This document shows, one piece after another, positions 50,951 through 59,899 of a stretch of 64,000 nt of DNA. Position numbers and translations under genes: made by a program. The notes under the pieces are model-generated. The model did not search any database. It was given only the letters and a program-made list of their open reading frames with translations, and was not told the DNA's origin. The stretch is from Fimisoma sp964619315 (GTDB lineage: Bacteria; Bacillota; Clostridia; Peptostreptococcales; Anaerovoracaceae): contig CAZUEH010000003.1 of the NCBI GenBank assembly GCA_964619315.1, positions 1-64,000 of the forward strand. Direction: 5' to 3'. Position 1 is the stretch's first letter; every line of letters begins with the position of its first letter.

Positions 50951-51256
50951 ATGTCTGTAATCACAGAAGATTTAATTTATGAAATATTCGCCGTGGTGGA
51001 AGAAATACCCGAAGGCATGGTCGCCTCTTATGGTCAAATAGCTAAGCTAATCGGCAGGGATAAAAACTCTCGCCTCGTAGGCAAGGTGTTGAGCATGGCG
51101 GAATACTATGGCAAGTATCCTTGTCATCGTGTCGTAAACCACGCAGGAAGATTGGCCCCTCATTTCTACAATCAAAAGGCTTTGTTGTTAGACGAGGGTG
51201 TTGAATTCAAGGATGAGATTCATGTCAATATGAAAAAACATCAATGGGATTATTAA
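50951..51256 (+). CDS. MGMT-family DNA-binding/alkyltransferase domain protein
   Basis: A 101-aa protein consisting of only the C-terminal domain of O6-alkylguanine-DNA alkyltransferase. It has GMVASYGQIAKLIG (recognition helix region) and the active-site PCHRVVN with the cysteine retained, unlike alkyltransferase-like proteins that have Trp there. The frame extends upstream through the end of the VanY-like gene, but AAAGG precedes the ATG at 50951. Short members usually sense or repair alkylated guanines; activity is uncertain without the N-terminal domain. Confidence 0.85.
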   Translation: MSVITEDLIYEIFAVVEEIPEGMVASYGQIAKLIGRDKNSRLVGKVLSMAEYYGKYPCHRVVNHAGRLAPHFYNQKALLLDEGVEFKDEIHVNMKKHQWDY

Positions 51257-51260
51257 TAAC

Positions 51261-51287
51261 AAAAGGGCATCAGTTGATGCCCTTTTT
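51261..51287. terminator. Bidirectional terminator, 51.3 kb
   Basis: AAAGGGCATCA/TGATGCCCTTT stem with a two-base loop and flanking A and T runs, between converging genes. Confidence 0.9.
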
Positions 51288-51289
51288 GA

Positions 51290-52033
51290 TTAGTCGAGAT
51301 AATATCTTCTTTTCCCTTTTGAAGTTTCTTTGTATTCAATGGCTTCTTCTGGACATCTGCATATGCAGGCCATGCAGTGGGTGCAATTACCACTCCACTT
51401 AGGTTTGCCATCCACAATTTTTACGTTGTTCAAAACGCAAACTTCTTGGCAAAGCCCACACGACGTGCACTCATCTGTGGTTCTGAAGCCTCGGTCTTTG
51501 ACTATGAAGCTATAAAACACGCTGTTCACTACAGAGCTTTCAATTGCCCCGGATTTTGATTTGTCTATTTTTAATTCTTCGCCAGAAGCAATGGTTTTAG
51601 CTATATGAGTCAAAGTTTCTTCGGCGCTTTCTATCAACCTTTGGGAAGTCTCCACATCAGGAGAATCATATAGGGCAATATAATTTTCGGGCATCTTTAC
51701 TTTAGCACAGCCGGCAAAATCCAGACCTTTTTGTGTGCAAAGTTTCTTTGCATACTTTTCGGCATTTCCTATAGAATCTCCGCAGGTTAAGACGAAGTAC
51801 GCCTTAGTGGCAACATCAAATTTGCTTTTGCTAATAAAATCGCTGACTATGCGAGGCATTCTCCATGCGTATGTGGGAACGACAAATATATATGATTTTT
51901 CCGAATGAAAATCACCTTTCTCTCCATCTTTAATCATAGCCCCTATATCCACTACATTTGAGTCTTGAAGCATTTTGGACAACTCGATGGCTGCGTGCCT
52001 GCTATTTCCCGTTCCAGTAAAATATAAAATCAT
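51290..52033 (-). CDS. EFR1-type flavodoxin-ferredoxin protein (1)
   Basis: A 247-aa electron-transfer protein: an N-terminal flavodoxin-like domain (MILYFTGTGNSRHAAIE, with the FMN phosphate loop TGTGNS) and a C-terminal two-[4Fe-4S] ferredoxin domain (CTSCGLCQEVC and CTHCMACICRCP). The family is common in clostridia as EFR1. The frame extends 42 bases upstream but GGAAGG precedes the ATG at 52033. A second homologue is at 61880-62701. The redox partner is unknown. Confidence 0.9.
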   Translation of the reverse strand: MILYFTGTGNSRHAAIELSKMLQDSNVVDIGAMIKDGEKGDFHSEKSYIFVVPTYAWRMPRIVSDFISKSKFDVATKAYFVLTCGDSIGNAEKYAKKLCTQKGLDFAGCAKVKMPENYIALYDSPDVETSQRLIESAEETLTHIAKTIASGEELKIDKSKSGAIESSVVNSVFYSFIVKDRGFRTTDECTSCGLCQEVCVLNNVKIVDGKPKWSGNCTHCMACICRCPEEAIEYKETSKGKRRYYLD

Positions 52034-52055
52034 TTTGCCACCTTCCTTTTGGTAA

Positions 52056-52090
52056 GAAAAAAGAGCTGTAGTCAATGTCTACAGCTCTTT
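52056..52090 (-). terminator. Intrinsic terminator of thiolase gene
   Basis: AAAGAGCTGTAG/CTACAGCTCTTT stem (52060-52071 and 52079-52090), T run on the minus strand. Confidence 0.88.
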
Positions 52091-52101
52091 AAGGGTTTTA
52101 A

Positions 52102-53280
52102 TTATCTTTCAACGATTACGGAAGTTCCCATTCCGCCACCGATGCATAGTGTAGCAAGACCATATTTTGAATCTCTCTTTATCATTTCGTGGATCAATGA
52201 GATAAGGATTCTACATCCGGATGCTCCGATAGGATGTCCGATTGCGATAGCTCCACCGTTTACGTTAGTCTTTTCAGGGTCAAGACCTAAGTCTTTTCTT
52301 ACTGCTAATGACTGAGTAGCAAATGCTTCGTTAGCTTCTACCAAATCCATGTCTTCAATAGTTAATCCAGCTTTTTCAAGAGCTTTTCTAGAAGCAGGGA
52401 TAGGACCAACTCCCATGATTGTAGGGTCAACACCTGCAGATGCATAAGATTTGATTGAGCAAAGAGGTTTGATTCCTAATTCGTCAGCTTTTTCTTTTGA
52501 CATAACTACTACTGCAGCTCCTGCATCGTTGATACCTGAAGCGTTAGCAGCTGTAACGATACCGTCTTTTTTGAAAGCAGGCTTTAATTTGCCAACCTTA
52601 TCGATTGTAGTTCCAGCCTTAGGGTATTCGTCTGTATCGAAGATGATTGGATCACCTTTTCTCTGAGGAATTTCTACAGGAACGATTTCATCTTTGAACT
52701 TGCCAGCTTTGATAGCTTCTTCTGCTCTGTTCTGTGAAATTACTGCGAATTCATCTAATTCTTCTCTAGTAAGTCCCCACTGCTCTGCAACGTTTTCTGC
52801 AGTGATACCCATGTGGTATCCGTTGAAAGCATCAGTAAGACCGTCGTTTACCATCATGTCTACGATCTGGTTGTTACCCATTCTTGCTCCCCATCTTGCG
52901 GAAGGCATAGCGTATGATGTTGCGGACATGTTTTCTGCTCCACCTGCAACTACGATTTCTGCATCTCCAGCTTTGATGATCTGAGCAGCTAATTCAACAG
53001 CTCTTAAACCAGAACCACAAACTTTATTGATAGTCATAGCAGGAACTTCGATAGGAAGACCAGCGTCTAAGGTCATCTGTCTAGCAACGTTCTGTCCTAG
53101 TCCGCCCTGAAGAACAGCACCCATGATAACTTCGTCGATCATTTCAGCCTTAATTCCAGCTCTTTCGATAGCACCTTTAATAGCAATTGCTCCTAATTTT
53201 CTTGTAGGAACTCCCTTTAATGATCCGCCGAAGCTTCCGATAGGGGTTCTTGCTGCACTTACAATAACAACTTCTCTCAT
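52102..53280 (-). CDS. thlA: Acetyl-CoA acetyltransferase (thiolase)
   Basis: Condenses two acetyl-CoA to acetoacetyl-CoA, or runs in reverse on the acetoacetyl-CoA produced in lysine fermentation. The 392-aa protein has the nucleophile Cys88 in NKVCGSG, His349 in GHPIGASG and Cys379 in CIGGGMG. It starts MREVVIVSAARTPIG like clostridial ThlA. It is an independent unit with an upstream promoter at 53472-53500 and a terminator. Crotonase, Hbd and Bcd genes are not in the window. Confidence 0.96.
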   Translation of the reverse strand: MREVVIVSAARTPIGSFGGSLKGVPTRKLGAIAIKGAIERAGIKAEMIDEVIMGAVLQGGLGQNVARQMTLDAGLPIEVPAMTINKVCGSGLRAVELAAQIIKAGDAEIVVAGGAENMSATSYAMPSARWGARMGNNQIVDMMVNDGLTDAFNGYHMGITAENVAEQWGLTREELDEFAVISQNRAEEAIKAGKFKDEIVPVEIPQRKGDPIIFDTDEYPKAGTTIDKVGKLKPAFKKDGIVTAANASGINDAGAAVVVMSKEKADELGIKPLCSIKSYASAGVDPTIMGVGPIPASRKALEKAGLTIEDMDLVEANEAFATQSLAVRKDLGLDPEKTNVNGGAIAIGHPIGASGCRILISLIHEMIKRDSKYGLATLCIGGGMGTSVIVER

Positions 53281-53328
53281 TCTTGTATATCCTCCTTAGA
53301 TTCCTTTGTTTTGTTTGTTCGTACTCAA

Positions 53329-53347
53329 ATAATTACTAATACATCTT
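53329..53347. repeat. Dispersed 19-bp repeat, copy 2 (5' of thiolase)
   Basis: Identical to 31638-31656 after kal. It sits in the thiolase leader, between the promoter and the ribosome binding site. Confidence 0.5.
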
Positions 53348-53471
53348 GTATACAATATTATTTAACCACAAACCAAACCAAAAAGCAATACTTTTTCTGA
53401 TAAAAAATTAACAAAAATACAGATTTTTTATATTTTTATTTATTCTACCATGCTAAATTAAACTATTAAAC

Positions 53472-53500
53472 AGTTTACACTAAAGTATCGAAATTGACAA
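53472..53500 (-). promoter_or_regulatory. Probable sigma-A promoter of the thiolase gene
   Basis: Minus-strand TTGTCA (53500-53495), 17-base spacer, TAAACT (53477-53472), giving a leader of about 190 bases. Confidence 0.5.
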
Positions 53501-53534
53501 TACTGTTATGCTCTGTTTTCAACTTATTCAGACC

Positions 53535-54482
53535 CTATTTAAAAGTGGCGGTGTATTTTTCTGCCAGCTTTACAGGCTTATAGGAAAGTTTCGTCTGTCT
53601 GAGGTTTTCCATCCCCATGTCTTCCTCTCGATTGACATATATTGTTTCCTCAGGAAGCCTCTTGCAAAACTCGTTATTTATCGCTTGATATAGTCCTCTT
53701 ATTCTGTCATCTGCTTTTTCAACATGGACTATTACAGTTTCTTTGCTGTTTGTCTTGGCGAATTCGCCTAAGGTCACTGCCTCAATTTTTCCATTGATTC
53801 TGATAATTCCTGTCAGCAGGCCTTTGCCGATGAATTTGACCAATTCTTCTATGGCAAGGTTCTCCAGCTCAAGAATTTCTTTCCACTCCTCAGGAGTTTC
53901 TCCAAGTTTATATTCGTTTTTACTTTTAATGTAGTCCATGATTTCTGGTACCATATCTGGGGTCGCTTCTTCATAGACAAACTCATTGTTACGCAAAAAA
54001 TAATTTAGATGGTTTTTCTTGTTGTGGAACTTACGGCCTCTTAGGGAAGCCAACTCTTCTTTTAGATAAATATAATCGTCATCATCTCTAGCGTGTTCAA
54101 TGATTACAGTATCCCCTAAGGCATCTTTTAACACTGGCAACAAAGGCTCTGGCACAAGGCTAAGTTCAAAATGCTTTCCCTTGTCCTCAAAGATTTTTCT
54201 TGCCGCTTCGATAGTTTCCCTGACTTTTTGCGAATCGTAGCTACCAGATTTAGTTAACGGAAATGACATGAAGTACTCTCTTTCCTCCGTCTCTAAAGTG
54301 CCAAGTCCTGCAACGCAAAGATAGTCGCCAATAACTTGCCAACTTAAGTTGTGCGTGTTCCTCCACATATAGTTTGCTATGAACGTATGCCCCGAAGATT
54401 GATAATCATATCCGTCAAAATAACTATTCAGTAAGTCCACGTCTTCTTCTGTTAAATTGTTAAAATCTCTTTCAAATATCAT
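53535..54482 (-). CDS. DUF2156 protein (LPG-synthase C-terminal-like)
   Basis: A 315-aa soluble protein whose middle carries the GNAT-like fold of the phosphatidylglycerol lysyltransferase C-terminal domain (PF09924): FHNKKNHLNYFLRNNEFVYEEATPD, then GLLTGIIRINGKIEAVTLGEF. The MprF membrane domain is absent. The family probably transfers an aminoacyl group from tRNA, but the acceptor is unknown. It follows the isochorismatase-family gene by 5 nt and is last in the cobB-surE operon. Confidence 0.85.
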   Translation of the reverse strand: MIFERDFNNLTEEDVDLLNSYFDGYDYQSSGHTFIANYMWRNTHNLSWQVIGDYLCVAGLGTLETEEREYFMSFPLTKSGSYDSQKVRETIEAARKIFEDKGKHFELSLVPEPLLPVLKDALGDTVIIEHARDDDDYIYLKEELASLRGRKFHNKKNHLNYFLRNNEFVYEEATPDMVPEIMDYIKSKNEYKLGETPEEWKEILELENLAIEELVKFIGKGLLTGIIRINGKIEAVTLGEFAKTNSKETVIVHVEKADDRIRGLYQAINNEFCKRLPEETIYVNREEDMGMENLRQTKLSYKPVKLAEKYTATFK

Positions 54483-54487
54483 AATTC

Positions 54488-55042
54488 CTACTTTACAATG
54501 GCAGAAATTTGTTTAAATTCCGGCGCTTTTGCTCCATTTAATATTTCGTATAAAATGCTTTCGCTACTAGTTATAACTGCTCCGGCTTCGGAAACTCTCA
54601 TCATTGAAAATTGATGATTTTTTTCATCCCTTGAACCAGCACAGTCAGCAGCTAGTACAACTTTGTATCCTGCTTCAAGCAAATCCAACGTTGTCTGCTC
54701 AACACATATGTGAGTCTCTGCTCCACAAATAATTACAGTTGTTTTGCCTGACTCTTTAAGAGCTTTTGCAAATGCTGGATCTTTGTACGCGCTGAAATAG
54801 GTTTTATCTATTGGCTCGAAATCTCCAAGTGCTTCTGCAACTGGTTCAACTGTTTGGCCAAGTCCCTTTGCATATTGGGTAGTAACTATTTTAGGCACTC
54901 CAAAAACTTCAAGTCCCTTTGCCAACTTGATTGCATTCTTTTCTATTGCTTCTCTACCGCTTATTGCTGGTAAAAGTTTCTCTTGAAAATCTATTGCTGC
55001 AAGTATTATGTCGTCTTTTTTTAATCTAAAAACATTTTTCAT
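54488..55042 (-). CDS. Isochorismatase-family cysteine hydrolase
   Basis: A 184-aa hydrolase with the catalytic triad pattern: aspartate in AAIDFQEKLLPA, lysine in the middle (KTYFSAYKDPAF) and cysteine in GAETHICVEQTTLDLLEAG. The fold hydrolyses amides or enol ethers such as nicotinamide or isochorismate; substrate not predictable here. It overlaps the end of surE by four bases, so it belongs to the cobB-surE-hydrolase-DUF2156 operon. Nicotinamidase activity would pair naturally with the sirtuin two genes upstream, but this is only a suggestion. Confidence 0.88.
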   Translation of the reverse strand: MKNVFRLKKDDIILAAIDFQEKLLPAISGREAIEKNAIKLAKGLEVFGVPKIVTTQYAKGLGQTVEPVAEALGDFEPIDKTYFSAYKDPAFAKALKESGKTTVIICGAETHICVEQTTLDLLEAGYKVVLAADCAGSRDEKNHQFSMMRVSEAGAVITSSESILYEILNGAKAPEFKQISAIVK

Positions 55043-55803
55043 ATTTTAAGCCCCCATCCTTTTATTTCTTCTAACCCCTCGTAATCGTTTAAATCATATC
55101 TTATTGCAGAAATCGTCGCATAGCCTTGACGTATGATTTTTACATCCATGTCATCAGTCCAATGGTCTAATTCTGCTGGTGTTCCTCTGTAACGATATGT
55201 CCTGCTACCTTCTTTTCTAGCGATTTCTTCAAACCACTGGTCGTATTCCACTGATCCTAATTTGGCTACCTTTACTCCTTTTATGTTAGCTGCTGGAATA
55301 TCGGGAGTGTTTATGCTTATAACGCTTCTCCTGCATTTCCTTGCCATTACAATAGGAAAAACCTCAACGGCCAATTGGCAAGCACCTTCAAAATATGTTG
55401 GTTCGTGGTTATCAACTGATACGGCCACTGCCGGCATACCTGCCATCATTCCTTCTGCTGCTGCGGAAACTGTTCCCGAGTACATAGTATCCGTTCCCAG
55501 GTTGCCTCCATGGTTAATGCCTGCATACACAACATCGATTTCGATTTCCTTCTCTTTGAGGACATCTATTCCTATTTTGACACAATCTGCTGGAGTACCG
55601 TCACACTCAAAAGCCATTTTTGCACCATCAAAGTCGACTTTTTTCATTACTATTTCGTTGCTTACACTTAAAGCATGACTGCTTGCACTTCTCTGAACAT
55701 GAGGTGCAACTACATATACATTTCCACATGTACTAAGCGCCTTTACTAAAGCCCTAATCCCTTCTGTGGTTATTCCATCATCATTAGAAACTAAAATGTT
55801 CAT
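55039..55803 (-). CDS. surE: 5'-nucleotidase SurE
   Basis: A 254-aa metal-dependent nucleoside monophosphate phosphatase. The N-terminal SNDDGITTEGIRALV supplies the metal aspartates, with PHVQRSASSHALSVS, AGINHGGNLGTDTMYSGTVSAA and VSIN following. It shares a base with the cobB end (TAATG-type junction at 55803), indicating a coupled transcript. Confidence 0.95.
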   Translation of the reverse strand: MNILVSNDDGITTEGIRALVKALSTCGNVYVVAPHVQRSASSHALSVSNEIVMKKVDFDGAKMAFECDGTPADCVKIGIDVLKEKEIEIDVVYAGINHGGNLGTDTMYSGTVSAAAEGMMAGMPAVAVSVDNHEPTYFEGACQLAVEVFPIVMARKCRRSVISINTPDIPAANIKGVKVAKLGSVEYDQWFEEIARKEGSRTYRYRGTPAELDHWTDDMDVKIIRQGYATISAIRYDLNDYEGLEEIKGWGLKI

Positions 55804-56528
55804 TATATTTCCATAACCTTTCCTATGCTATCATTTATTACAAGGTCCGCTTTGTTGTCATAAGGCGTGGCCTGCTTATTTATCAATACTAATTTATTCC
55901 CACTAAAGTACCTAATTAAACCTGCTGCAGGATAAACCGCTAGAGAAGTTCCTCCGATAATGAGAGTGTCCGCTTCCTCTATGGCATTTACTGCGCCTCT
56001 TATACAGCTCTCATCGAGAGCTTCTTCGTACAATACCACATCTGGCTTAACCGTTCCTCCGCATTTGTTACAATGGGGAATCCCTTCTTTGCAGTTGGTT
56101 TCATCCAGTATGTACTCCACATCATAAGATGCTCCACAGTCCATGCAATAGTTACGCAAAACGCTGCCGTGAAGTTCAAAGACATTTTTGTTGCCTGCCT
56201 TTTGATGAAGTCCATCAATATTTTGAGTTACTATCGCCTTGAGCTTACCCTCTGCTTCCAATGCGGCCAACGCCAAATGGGCTTTGTTTGGTTTTGCATC
56301 AAGATAAATCAAATTGTTCTTATAATAATCAAAGAAGGTTTTAGTTTGTCTCACAAAAAATGTATGAGAAAGCATTTCTTCTGGTGAACAACCGTACTTT
56401 TCTTTTGCGCTATAAAGACCTTTTTCCGAGCGAAAGTCTGGTATGTTGCTTTCTGTAGAAACTCCCGCTCCACCAAAAAACACTATCGACTTTGACTGGT
56501 CTATTATCTCTTTTAGTCTGCTGTCCAT
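55803..56528 (-). CDS. cobB: NAD-dependent protein deacylase (sirtuin)
   Basis: A 241-aa class sirtuin that removes acyl groups from lysines with consumption of NAD. It shows GGAGVSTESNIPDFRS, the TQNIDGLHQKAG catalytic histidine motif, and zinc cysteines CMDC and CNKC. It is first in the operon with surE. In an organism making butyryl- and crotonyl-CoA, control of protein acylation would be useful, but this is inference. Confidence 0.95.
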   Translation of the reverse strand: MDSRLKEIIDQSKSIVFFGGAGVSTESNIPDFRSEKGLYSAKEKYGCSPEEMLSHTFFVRQTKTFFDYYKNNLIYLDAKPNKAHLALAALEAEGKLKAIVTQNIDGLHQKAGNKNVFELHGSVLRNYCMDCGASYDVEYILDETNCKEGIPHCNKCGGTVKPDVVLYEEALDESCIRGAVNAIEEADTLIIGGTSLAVYPAAGLIRYFSGNKLVLINKQATPYDNKADLVINDSIGKVMEI

Positions 56529-56576
56529 ATTGCCTCCCTTGATTTGATTTCAGTTATTATTTTAGTATTAATTTCA

Positions 56577-56606
56577 TTGGTAATATTATACCACTTATGG
56601 TAAAAT
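56577..56606 (+). promoter_or_regulatory. Probable sigma-A promoter of the patatin gene
   Basis: TTGGTA (56577-56582), 18-base spacer, TAAAAT (56601-56606), 30 bases before the ATG. Confidence 0.45.
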
Positions 56607-56635
56607 TTTGGTAGGGTTTTAGGGAGGATCAGCAC

Positions 56636-57778
56636 ATGAATAATAAAAAAGAAAAAGTCGCATTGGTTCTAAGCGGCGGCGGTTCTCGAGGCGCTTACGA
56701 AGCAGGCGCATGGCAAGCATTAACAGACCTTGGTATCAATATTGACGTTGTCACCGGAGCCTCCGTTGGGGCTATAAATGGTGCGATGGTTTGCCAAGGA
56801 TGCCTTGACTTGACCATAAACATGTGGAAAGAAATCGAAACTCACATGATTTTTGACGTTCCCGAAGGAAGCAACACCATAGACTATGCAAAGGAAATAG
56901 TTATAAACAAAGGTGCCGGCTCTTCCGGACTAAAAGAATTGCTCGACAAATATGTAGATGAAGATGCCATCAGAAACTCTCCTGTAGATTATGGGCTTGT
57001 TGTAGTTGAGCGTTCTAATTTGAAGCCTCACTACTTTTTCAAAGAGGATATTCCACCAGGCAAAATCGTCGACTATATCTTAGCAAGTTCTTCGGTGTAC
57101 CCAGCAGTACACGCCCACGAAATTGACGGAGTTGAATACATCGATGGCGGTTATGCCGACGTTCTTCCTATAGGAATGGCTTTGGACAAAGGTGCAACTA
57201 AAACAATCGCAGTACGATTAAATGCTATAGGCGTTGTTAGACATGAGCCTATCAAGGTTGCTCCCGGATTGATAGTCGTTGAACCTAAGTGGAATCTAGG
57301 CAACGTTTTGGTGTTCGATGTAGAAAAAGCCAGAAGGATTATGCGCATTGGATACTTGGATACAATGAAAGCCTTTGAAATCTTTGACGGAGGTTACTAC
57401 GCCTTTGCTAAAGGAGTGTTTTCCAAAACCGATTTGAAGATGGGAGATGCATGTGCTCACGTCCTTGATATGGATCCAACTTTGATTTATTCCAAAGATT
57501 CTTTCTTGGAGCACATCAAATCAATAGTATCCTCATGTCAGCAAGATGTTGAAGAGGCACAAGATTCTTTTAAGCATTTCAAGATAAAACCAAAACACAT
57601 AAAGGAGACTATTCAAGATATTAAATCCGTTAACAACAGCCGTACCCTATGTCTCCTCATGGCCAAAAGCCTTAAGGAAAAAGGCATTGAAAGTATGTTT
57701 ATCAGCAGAGCAGCCTTTGCTGTAATCCCTGAACATGTACTCGCTGCAAGGTTTTTAGTTAAATATAATATTGTATAA
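56636..57778 (+). CDS. Patatin-like phospholipase
   Basis: A 380-aa serine acyl hydrolase. The oxyanion loop GGGSRGAYEAGAW, nucleophile elbow GASVGAING and catalytic aspartate in DGGYADVLP are all present within the first ~180 residues. The C-terminal half (from about 215) is not part of the patatin core and is partly helical, with a HIKSIVSSCQQDVEEAQ stretch. The binding site AGGGAGG precedes the ATG. Function is presumably lipid turnover; it is transcribed alone and ends at a hairpin terminator. Confidence 0.92.
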   Translation: MNNKKEKVALVLSGGGSRGAYEAGAWQALTDLGINIDVVTGASVGAINGAMVCQGCLDLTINMWKEIETHMIFDVPEGSNTIDYAKEIVINKGAGSSGLKELLDKYVDEDAIRNSPVDYGLVVVERSNLKPHYFFKEDIPPGKIVDYILASSSVYPAVHAHEIDGVEYIDGGYADVLPIGMALDKGATKTIAVRLNAIGVVRHEPIKVAPGLIVVEPKWNLGNVLVFDVEKARRIMRIGYLDTMKAFEIFDGGYYAFAKGVFSKTDLKMGDACAHVLDMDPTLIYSKDSFLEHIKSIVSSCQQDVEEAQDSFKHFKIKPKHIKETIQDIKSVNNSRTLCLLMAKSLKEKGIESMFISRAAFAVIPEHVLAARFLVKYNIV

Positions 57779-57784
57779 AAAAAG

Positions 57785-57820
57785 AGGAGCTTTTCTAAAA
57801 ACTGAAAAGCTCCTTTTATA
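57785..57820. terminator. Terminator between patatin and ECF genes
   Basis: AGGAGCTTTTC/GAAAAGCTCCT stem (57785-57795 and 57804-57814) followed by TTTTATATTTC; the A run on the other side lets it serve the converging ECF gene. Confidence 0.85.
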
Positions 57821-57830
57821 TTTCTTCCTC

Positions 57831-58394
57831 TTATCTAACTTCGTTAAGCCTATAAGCAAAGAATTTGTTTGCTGGAGTCTTATATAAAGACATTGCTAAC
57901 GCTGTCGCTAACACAAGTCCAACTGTAAACTGTCCAATGTTAAACGGAATTCCTAATAGCCCTGACATCATGTTTCCAGATAGCACTCCATCTACTATTG
58001 CATATCCAATAACCATTTCGATTCCCGCCAAAACCATACCGATAATTTCTATTACTGCTAATTTTCCTATCTTTAGGTTTGTCTTTTGCTTTTTTGTGGC
58101 GACTTCAATAAATATACCCATCACTAAAGCCATAAGCCCTTTGATAAGAAAAGTCCATGGTGCATATACGGCATATCCGCCTAAAAGGTCTGCGAGTCCT
58201 GAGCCTAATCCTGCGGCCACAGCTCCACCTTTTTTGCCCAAAAGCAGCACTGATAAGAAAATCATTGTGTCTCCTAAGTGTACATAGCCTTGGGTGAATG
58301 GGCTTGGAATCCTTATAACATAGGTTGCCAATAATACGAGGCACACCATCAACGCTGTTAGCACTAACTTATTTGTCTTTTCTGTCTTATTCAT
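57831..58394 (-). CDS. ECF transporter S component, PF07155 type (possible vitamin B6 carrier)
   Basis: A 187-aa membrane protein with about five spans. The phrases TQGYVHLGDTMIFLSVLLLGKKGG and LADLLGGYAVYAPWTFLIKGLM mark the PF07155 group, which includes HmpT and PdxU. It is transcribed divergently from a MocR-type regulator with a 119-nt shared region. Since MocR/PdxR proteins use PLP as ligand, uptake of a B6 vitamer is a reasonable but unproven guess. No EcfAT genes are near. Confidence 0.85.
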   Translation of the reverse strand: MNKTEKTNKLVLTALMVCLVLLATYVIRIPSPFTQGYVHLGDTMIFLSVLLLGKKGGAVAAGLGSGLADLLGGYAVYAPWTFLIKGLMALVMGIFIEVATKKQKTNLKIGKLAVIEIIGMVLAGIEMVIGYAIVDGVLSGNMMSGLLGIPFNIGQFTVGLVLATALAMSLYKTPANKFFAYRLNEVR

Positions 58395-58513
58395 AAAATA
58401 CTCCCCTGCTTATTGCTTTTTTTCTTGTTTGTCATTATAATACTATTAAAATGTATCCTTTGAAATATGCAAATATAATTATTTTTATGAGTACAGTTTG
58501 GAGGTAGTAGCGT

Positions 58514-59899
58514 ATGAAACCCATTATAGTTGATTTTTTAGACAGTTCATCAGATCCCTTATATATACAGTTATATAAAACTATACGAGACAATATTCTT
58601 TCAGGGGACATGAAAGAGGGTGAGAAGCTACCTTCTCTAAGACAGCTTTCTCGTGACTTAAATATTAGTATAACCTCGACCCAACTCGCCTATAACCAAC
58701 TTTTAGTGGAAGGGTATATAGTTAGCAAGCCTCAGTCTGGCTATTATGTGGCGCAAGTGTTCTCTGGCGATGCTCACTACCCAGCAAAAGCTCCCGACTC
58801 CGCCCTTTTGGAAGAGGCCTTTTTTGCTGAAAAAAATCCTTTTATATATGACCCCGACTGTTTTGATTTTGCCAAGTGGAAAAAGTGTAGTTCTAAGGTT
58901 TTTAATGATTACCCAGAACTTTTGCTCTTCGAAAGTGACCCACAAGGAGAATCGGCACTTCGCTTTGAAATATCCAAATATGTATACTCAGCGAGAGGGG
59001 TAACCTGCACTCCTGACCAAATTGTAATTGGTGCTGGAACTCAACAGATAACTAGCCACCTGTGTAGGATTCTCGCCAAAACCAATATAAACCACGTGTC
59101 TCTGGAAAGCCCCGGATATTTGCCAGTTCAGAGTACCTTTAGGGACCATGGCTTTGCAATTTCTCATATCCCAGTGGGAGCAGAGGGTATCGAAGTTCCA
59201 AAACTTCCTATCAACATCCCGTCTGCCGTTTATGTCAGCCCGTCAAATCAGTTCCCAACAGGGGCAGTAATGCCAGTTGGCAGACGTCACCAACTCCTTA
59301 AATGGGCCGCTGACAACGGAAGCATTATTATTGAAGATGACTATGACAGTGAACTTCGCTATTTCGGAAAACCAGTGCCTCCTTTGCAGGGTCTCGACAA
59401 AGGCAATAACGTAGTTTATTTGGGGTCGTTTTCCTCAACCCTTTTTGCGGCAGTAAAAATCTCTTATATGGTATTGCCTGCACCTATGGCCGAAATTTTT
59501 AATCAAATGAAAGATCAATACACTCAAACCTGTTCCAAATCAGAGCAATTGACTTTGGCTTTGTTTATGGAAAACGGTCACTATTACACTGGTATTCGCA
59601 GACTACGTAATCTCTATGCCCAAAAGTTGGCTTTAACGTTGCAAACTTTTAACACTTTTGGGGACAAGCGAGTTTCGCCAGTCGACAGCCAATCCGGTAT
59701 CAATCTTACCATCAAAGTCAAGACGAAAAAAACAGCCCAGCAGCTTTGCCAAGAAGCAAAGTCTATTGGACTGCAAATGATTCCTCTTTCTGAACTTATA
59801 GACCAAGAAACGACTTCCTTGATTTTTTATTATAGCAAATTGCCGTTAAAACAAATCGAACCTTTAATCAAGCAATTGCTTTCGCTATGGAAAGACTAA
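58514..59899 (+). CDS. MocR/PdxR-type regulator (GntR HTH + aminotransferase fold)
   Basis: A 461-aa fusion: an N-terminal GntR winged helix (DPLYIQLYKTIRDNILSGDM, LPSLRQLSRDLNISITSTQLAYNQL) and a fold-type I aminotransferase domain with GAGTQQITSHLCRIL, YVSPSNQFPTGAVMP, EDDYDSELRY and the PLP-lysine region YLGSFSSTLFAAVKISYM. In this last motif the usual SxxKxL pattern reads SSTLFAAVKIS, so the PLP lysine is likely the K in AVKIS. GAGGTAG precedes the ATG. It probably controls the divergent ECF gene. Confidence 0.93.
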   Translation: MKPIIVDFLDSSSDPLYIQLYKTIRDNILSGDMKEGEKLPSLRQLSRDLNISITSTQLAYNQLLVEGYIVSKPQSGYYVAQVFSGDAHYPAKAPDSALLEEAFFAEKNPFIYDPDCFDFAKWKKCSSKVFNDYPELLLFESDPQGESALRFEISKYVYSARGVTCTPDQIVIGAGTQQITSHLCRILAKTNINHVSLESPGYLPVQSTFRDHGFAISHIPVGAEGIEVPKLPINIPSAVYVSPSNQFPTGAVMPVGRRHQLLKWAADNGSIIIEDDYDSELRYFGKPVPPLQGLDKGNNVVYLGSFSSTLFAAVKISYMVLPAPMAEIFNQMKDQYTQTCSKSEQLTLALFMENGHYYTGIRRLRNLYAQKLALTLQTFNTFGDKRVSPVDSQSGINLTIKVKTKKTAQQLCQEAKSIGLQMIPLSELIDQETTSLIFYYSKLPLKQIEPLIKQLLSLWKD

